From Mycolicibacter sp. MU0102 (GTDB lineage Bacteria > Actinomycetota > Actinomycetes > Mycobacteriales > Mycobacteriaceae), in assembly GCF_963378105.1 (NCBI RefSeq), contig NZ_OY726398.1, positions 1,364,001 to 1,428,000 on the forward strand: a DNA stretch of 64,000 bases. The letters run 5' to 3'. A program made the translations under genes and the position numbers. The notes below the pieces were generated by a model, which searched no databases, was not told where the DNA came from, and saw only the letters and a list, made by a program, of their open reading frames with translations. This document shows positions 61,041 through 64,000 of the stretch, piece by piece (within the stretch, counting starts at the first letter, position 1; each line of letters starts with the position of its first letter).

Positions 61041-63023
61041 TCAGGCGCCGCGCAGTCGCTTCAGCGCCAGCTGCACCTTCGCGGTGTCGGTGGTGCCCCA
61101 GAACGGCGGTAGCGAGGCCCGCAGATAACCGGCGTAACGGGCGGTGGCCATCCGGGAGTCGAGCACCGCCACCACGCCCCGGTCGTCGTTCCCACGTAGC
61201 AGCCGGCCGGCGCCCTGGGCCAGCAGCAGAGCCGCGTGGTTGGCGGCCACCGCCATGAAGCCGTTGCCGCCGCGCGCGGTGATGGCGCGCTGCCGGGCGG
61301 TCAGCAGCGGATCATCGGGCCGCGGGAACGGGATGCGGTCGATGAGCACCAGCGACAGCGACGGTCCCGGGACATCGACGCCCTGCCACAGCGACAGCGT
61401 GCCGAATAGCGAAGTCTCGGCGTCGTCGGCGAACTGCTCGACCAGCGCGCCGGTGGTGTCGTCGCCCTGGCACAGCACCGGGGTGTCGAGGCGCTCGCGC
61501 ATCGCTTCGGCCGCGGCTCGTGCCGCTCGCATCGAAGAGAACAAGCCCAGGGTTCGGCCGCCGGCCGCCGTGATCAGCGCGGTGATCTCGTCGAGTTGTT
61601 CGGCCGTGCCGGTGCCGTCGCGTCCGGGTGGCGGCAGGTGTGCCGCGATGTAGAGGATGCCCGACTTGGCGTGCGCAAACGGCGAGCCGACATCAAGGCC
61701 CCGCCAGCGCGCGGCCTGGGGGTCTTCGCCGCGCCGCAGACCCCAGTCGCCGGCCATGGCGTCGAAAGACCCGCCGACCGTCAGCGTCGCCGAGGTCAGC
61801 ACCGTTGTCGCGCGGGCGAACAGTCGCTCGCGCAGCAGGCCGGCCACCGACAGCGGTGCCACCCGCAGCACGGCCCGCACCGAGCCCCGGTTGTCTTCGT
61901 GGCTGAGCCAGACCACGTCGTAGCGGTCGGGGATGGCCGGCTCGAACGAGGTCAGGATCCGGGACGCGGTGTCGGCGATCTCGGTCAGTGCGGCGACGGA
62001 CTCCTTGCGCGCGGCCGCGGCCTTGGGATCGGCGGGTGCGGTGTCAATGGCTGCGCGGGCCGCCCCGGCGGCATCACGCAGGGCGGCCAGATAGGTAGCC
62101 AGCTCCTCGTCGAGGTGATCCATCCGGCCGGGGGTGCCGTCGTGGATCGCCGAGCCGAACGTCAACGATGCGGCATCGAGGCGCTGGACCAGTTCGGGGG
62201 AGACCAGCCGGCCAACACGGCGCACCGCGACGCTGAGCATGGTCGCGCTCAGCTCGGCGGTGGCCACCGAGGTCACCCGGTCGGCGAGCTCGTGCGCCTC
62301 GTCGATCACCAGCAGGCGATGCTCGGGCAACACCGTGGTGTCGGAGATGGCGTCGATGGCCAAGAGGGCATGGTTGGTGACCACGACGTCAGCATCGGAC
62401 GCGACGGCGCGGGCCCGCTCGGCGAAGCAATCCGTGCCGTATTGGCAGCGCACGGCGCCCACACATTCCCGTGCCGAGACGCTGACTTGAGACCAGGACC
62501 GTTCCGGTACACCGGGTTTGAGGTCATCACGATCACCGGTGTCGGTGTCTTCAGCCCACGCGGTCAGCCGCTGCACGTCGCGGCCCAGGGCGCTTGCCGC
62601 GAACGGGTCGAACAGCTCGGCCTGCGGCTCGTCGTCGGATTCCTCGGCGATGCCGGTGTGGATCTTGTTCAGGCACAGGTAATTCCGCCGACCCTTGAGC
62701 AGTGCGAAGGTGGGTCGCCGGGGCAGCACCTTTTCCAGGGCGCCGGCCAGACGCGGCAGGTCGCGGTCGACGAGCTGGCGCTGCAGTGCGATGGTTGCAG
62801 TCGACACCACGACGGGGTTCTCGTCGGTCAACGCCCGCGCGATCGCCGGAACCAGGTAGGCCAGCGACTTGCCGGTACCGGTGCCGGCCTGCACCGCCAG
62901 ATGCTCGCCGGTCTCGAAGCAGCGCGCCACCGCCTCGGCCATACGGACCTGGCCCTCGCGTTCGCTGCCGCCCAGTGCGGCTACCGCGGCGGCGAGTAGC
63001 TCGGATACGGACGGGGCAGCCAT
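61041..63023 (-). CDS. dinG: ATP-dependent DNA helicase, DinG/XPD type
   Basis: A superfamily 2 5'-3' helicase (660 residues) acting on branched DNA, R-loops or quadruplexes. It shows Walker A AGTGTGKS near residue 45, the DEAH box VIDEAHEL, and between them a likely 4Fe-4S site with cysteines in YLCLNK, ECVGAVRC and TDCF. The C-terminal motif DSRMATARY is also present. I chose the ATG at 63023, because TACCGT lies nine bases upstream; an in-frame GTG at 63032 sits directly on that hexamer. Similar in length and position to Rv1329c. Fe-S dependence is inferred from the cysteines. Confidence 0.93.
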   Translation of the reverse strand: MAAPSVSELLAAAVAALGGSEREGQVRMAEAVARCFETGEHLAVQAGTGTGKSLAYLVPAIARALTDENPVVVSTATIALQRQLVDRDLPRLAGALEKVLPRRPTFALLKGRRNYLCLNKIHTGIAEESDDEPQAELFDPFAASALGRDVQRLTAWAEDTDTGDRDDLKPGVPERSWSQVSVSARECVGAVRCQYGTDCFAERARAVASDADVVVTNHALLAIDAISDTTVLPEHRLLVIDEAHELADRVTSVATAELSATMLSVAVRRVGRLVSPELVQRLDAASLTFGSAIHDGTPGRMDHLDEELATYLAALRDAAGAARAAIDTAPADPKAAAARKESVAALTEIADTASRILTSFEPAIPDRYDVVWLSHEDNRGSVRAVLRVAPLSVAGLLRERLFARATTVLTSATLTVGGSFDAMAGDWGLRRGEDPQAARWRGLDVGSPFAHAKSGILYIAAHLPPPGRDGTGTAEQLDEITALITAAGGRTLGLFSSMRAARAAAEAMRERLDTPVLCQGDDTTGALVEQFADDAETSLFGTLSLWQGVDVPGPSLSLVLIDRIPFPRPDDPLLTARQRAITARGGNGFMAVAANHAALLLAQGAGRLLRGNDDRGVVAVLDSRMATARYAGYLRASLPPFWGTTDTAKVQLALKRLRGA

Positions 63024-63067
63024 GGTGTGCACACGGTAGCCCGCTTTGCGATCTGCACGCTCATTCG

Positions 63068-63442
63068 TCAGGCCGTGGCGGCGGACCGAGCGACCAGATA
63101 AGTTCCATGCCCCTCGATGACCAAGCCGTCACCGCCGAATCGCAGCACCTCGTTGACGAGCCCGCCGTTCTGGTTGCGGTAGTTGATCACGATGGTGTCG
63201 ATGCCCCGGTACACGTCTTCGACGACGAAATGCAGATCCGGCATGCGCTGCACCGCGCCGGACCAGTAGTGGCGCAGCGCTGCCTTGCCGTGGATCACGC
63301 CGGCCGTCTCGGGGTACATCTGGGCGGCTACCGGGGAGGTGAACAGCACGTCGTCGTGAAAGTGCGCCAGCACCGCGTCCACGTCGTGGTTATTCCAGTC
63401 CCGCGCCCATTCCTGGCTGAACGCGGTCGCGTCGATATCCAT
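63068..63442 (-). CDS. SnoaL-like / NTF2-fold protein
   Basis: A 124-residue single-domain protein of the nuclear transport factor 2 (SnoaL) fold: WARDWNNHDVDAVLAHFHDDVLFTSP opens the cone-shaped fold (about residues 10-36), and the HYWSGAVQRMPDLHF block follows. Members are small polyketide cyclases, isomerases or ligand-binding proteins; no catalytic set is clear. ATG 63442 has a TACCGT hexamer eight bases upstream, favouring it over the longer in-frame start at 63514. Function unknown. Confidence 0.75.
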   Translation of the reverse strand: MDIDATAFSQEWARDWNNHDVDAVLAHFHDDVLFTSPVAAQMYPETAGVIHGKAALRHYWSGAVQRMPDLHFVVEDVYRGIDTIVINYRNQNGGLVNEVLRFGGDGLVIEGHGTYLVARSAATA

Positions 63443-63595
63443 GCTTTCGGACGGTAACCGTATCGGCGTCCGCGGATCGACTGATTTTCTGGCCGAAGAC
63501 CACCGGGAAACCATGGGCTATCAGTTGTTCAAGGTCAGCATCCGAAATCGGCGACCTCCTCGATCCACTGCGAGTCGACGCCGAAGTTGGCTGGC

Positions 63596-63922
63596 TTATT
63601 CGGCGGCAGCGGCCTGTTTGAGCGTGTCGGGGCACAATTCGCGTTGAGCGCCTTCGACTAGCTGCGGCTTGTACTGCTCCTGTACCAGCCCGAGGAACGG
63701 CAGATCGGCTGGAGTGTGGCCGGTGCGCAGCATCCGGCAAATCATGTCTCCTGCCATCAAATGGCTGGCGTCTCCGACACCCATCGGCGCATTCAATGGC
63801 ACGCCGTTGTCGTGGATGTAGTTCAAGAAACTCTGGTCGTCGGCTTGGGCCACCCCGGCAGTTCCGAGCAGAAATCCCAGCGCTGTCAAACCAGTGCTCG
63901 CTGCTCGCGCAATGTTTCCCAT
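63596..63922 (-). CDS. DUF732 secreted protein
   Basis: A 108-residue exported protein: signal peptide (about 1-27, ending GVAQA) and a small helical DUF732 domain with two cysteines (in MICRML and ELCPD) likely to form a disulfide. It has the family pattern FLNYIHDNGVPL and GDMICRML. Mycobacteria carry many such secreted proteins of unknown role. The ATG at 63922 has a GGAAGGGA ribosome site directly before the overlapping GTG at 63925. The region 63443-63595 between this gene and the SnoaL gene holds nothing I can assign, nor does 63935-64000. Confidence 0.8.
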   Translation of the reverse strand: MGNIARAASTGLTALGFLLGTAGVAQADDQSFLNYIHDNGVPLNAPMGVGDASHLMAGDMICRMLRTGHTPADLPFLGLVQEQYKPQLVEGAQRELCPDTLKQAAAAE

Positions 63923-64000
63923 CACGTCCCTTCCGTCATTTCACACCTGGGGCGCCCTCAATGGCTGGCCCAGTATTACCTGACCGCACGCTCTATGGCC

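Noticed and set aside
63390..63740. Open frame between the SnoaL and DUF732 genes on the minus strand
   Set aside because: It overlaps both better-supported genes and has no family features.

Overview
The window is a piece of a high-GC actinobacterial chromosome and is almost certainly mycobacterial. Gene order follows the M. tuberculosis segment Rv1285 to Rv1329 closely: cysD-cysNC, an Rrf2 regulator, tRNA-Arg(CCG)-argS-lysA-hom-thrC-thrB-rho-rpmE-prfA-prmC-sua5-wecA-atp operon, murA, one rrn operon, ogt-alkA, nucS, fadA4, glgB-glgE-glgP and dinG. The b-delta fusion of ATP synthase, MurA with Asp in place of the catalytic Cys, NucS and GlgE all fit Mycobacterium. The unusual, extended helix 18 of the 16S rRNA and a PGRS-like gene suggest a slow or intermediate grower of the M. 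terrae (Mycolicibacter) group. That placement is inference, not proof.

Region 1 (1-3.9 kb) is sulfate activation: cysD (5' end cut off by the window), the cysN-cysC fusion and cysQ are overlapped or nearly so, followed by an Rrf2-type regulator. Region 2 (3.9-11.8 kb) is accessory compared with M. tuberculosis: a VOC protein, two F420-type LLM oxidoreductases, a secreted DUF4185 protein and a 3.8-kb glycine-rich PGRS-like gene. The PGRS-like gene carries a Sec-type signal instead of a PE domain and is interrupted by two compensating frameshifts. Region 3 (11.8-18.5 kb) holds tRNA-Arg, argS and the Asp-family amino acid genes (lysA, hom, thrC, thrB). Region 4 (18.5-25 kb) holds rho, rpmE, prfA, prmC, sua5 and wecA.

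Region 5 (25-33.4 kb) is the complete F1Fo ATP synthase operon (atpI-B-E-F-H-A-G-D-C) plus a DUF2550 gene. Region 6 (33.4-41.1 kb) has a cobalamin adenosyltransferase, divergent murA, two tandem 95-bp promoter repeats, rrs-rrl-rrf and a near-perfect intrinsic terminator. Region 7 (41.2-52.5 kb) has a secreted PE-PPE-domain serine hydrolase, DNA repair genes (ogt, alkA, nucS), a glutaminase-STAS protein, a membrane adenylate cyclase, an Old Yellow Enzyme, methylmalonyl-CoA epimerase, fadA4 and a thioredoxin-fold/TPR protein. Region 8 (52.5-59.5 kb) is the alpha-glucan cluster: glgE-glgB on the minus strand, divergent from glgP. Region 9 (59.5-64 kb) has a zinc-protease lipoprotein, the DinG helicase, a SnoaL-like protein and a DUF732 secreted protein.

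Many start codons lie 6-9 bases downstream of a TAnnnT-like -10 hexamer with no Shine-Dalgarno sequence. This indicates leaderless transcription, and it was used here to choose starts. I found no CRISPR array, insertion sequence, prophage or defence system. Most of the window is core chromosome. The least ordinary parts are the PGRS-like gene, the promoter architecture of rrn and rho, and the signal-peptide hydrolase with a perfect palindrome upstream.
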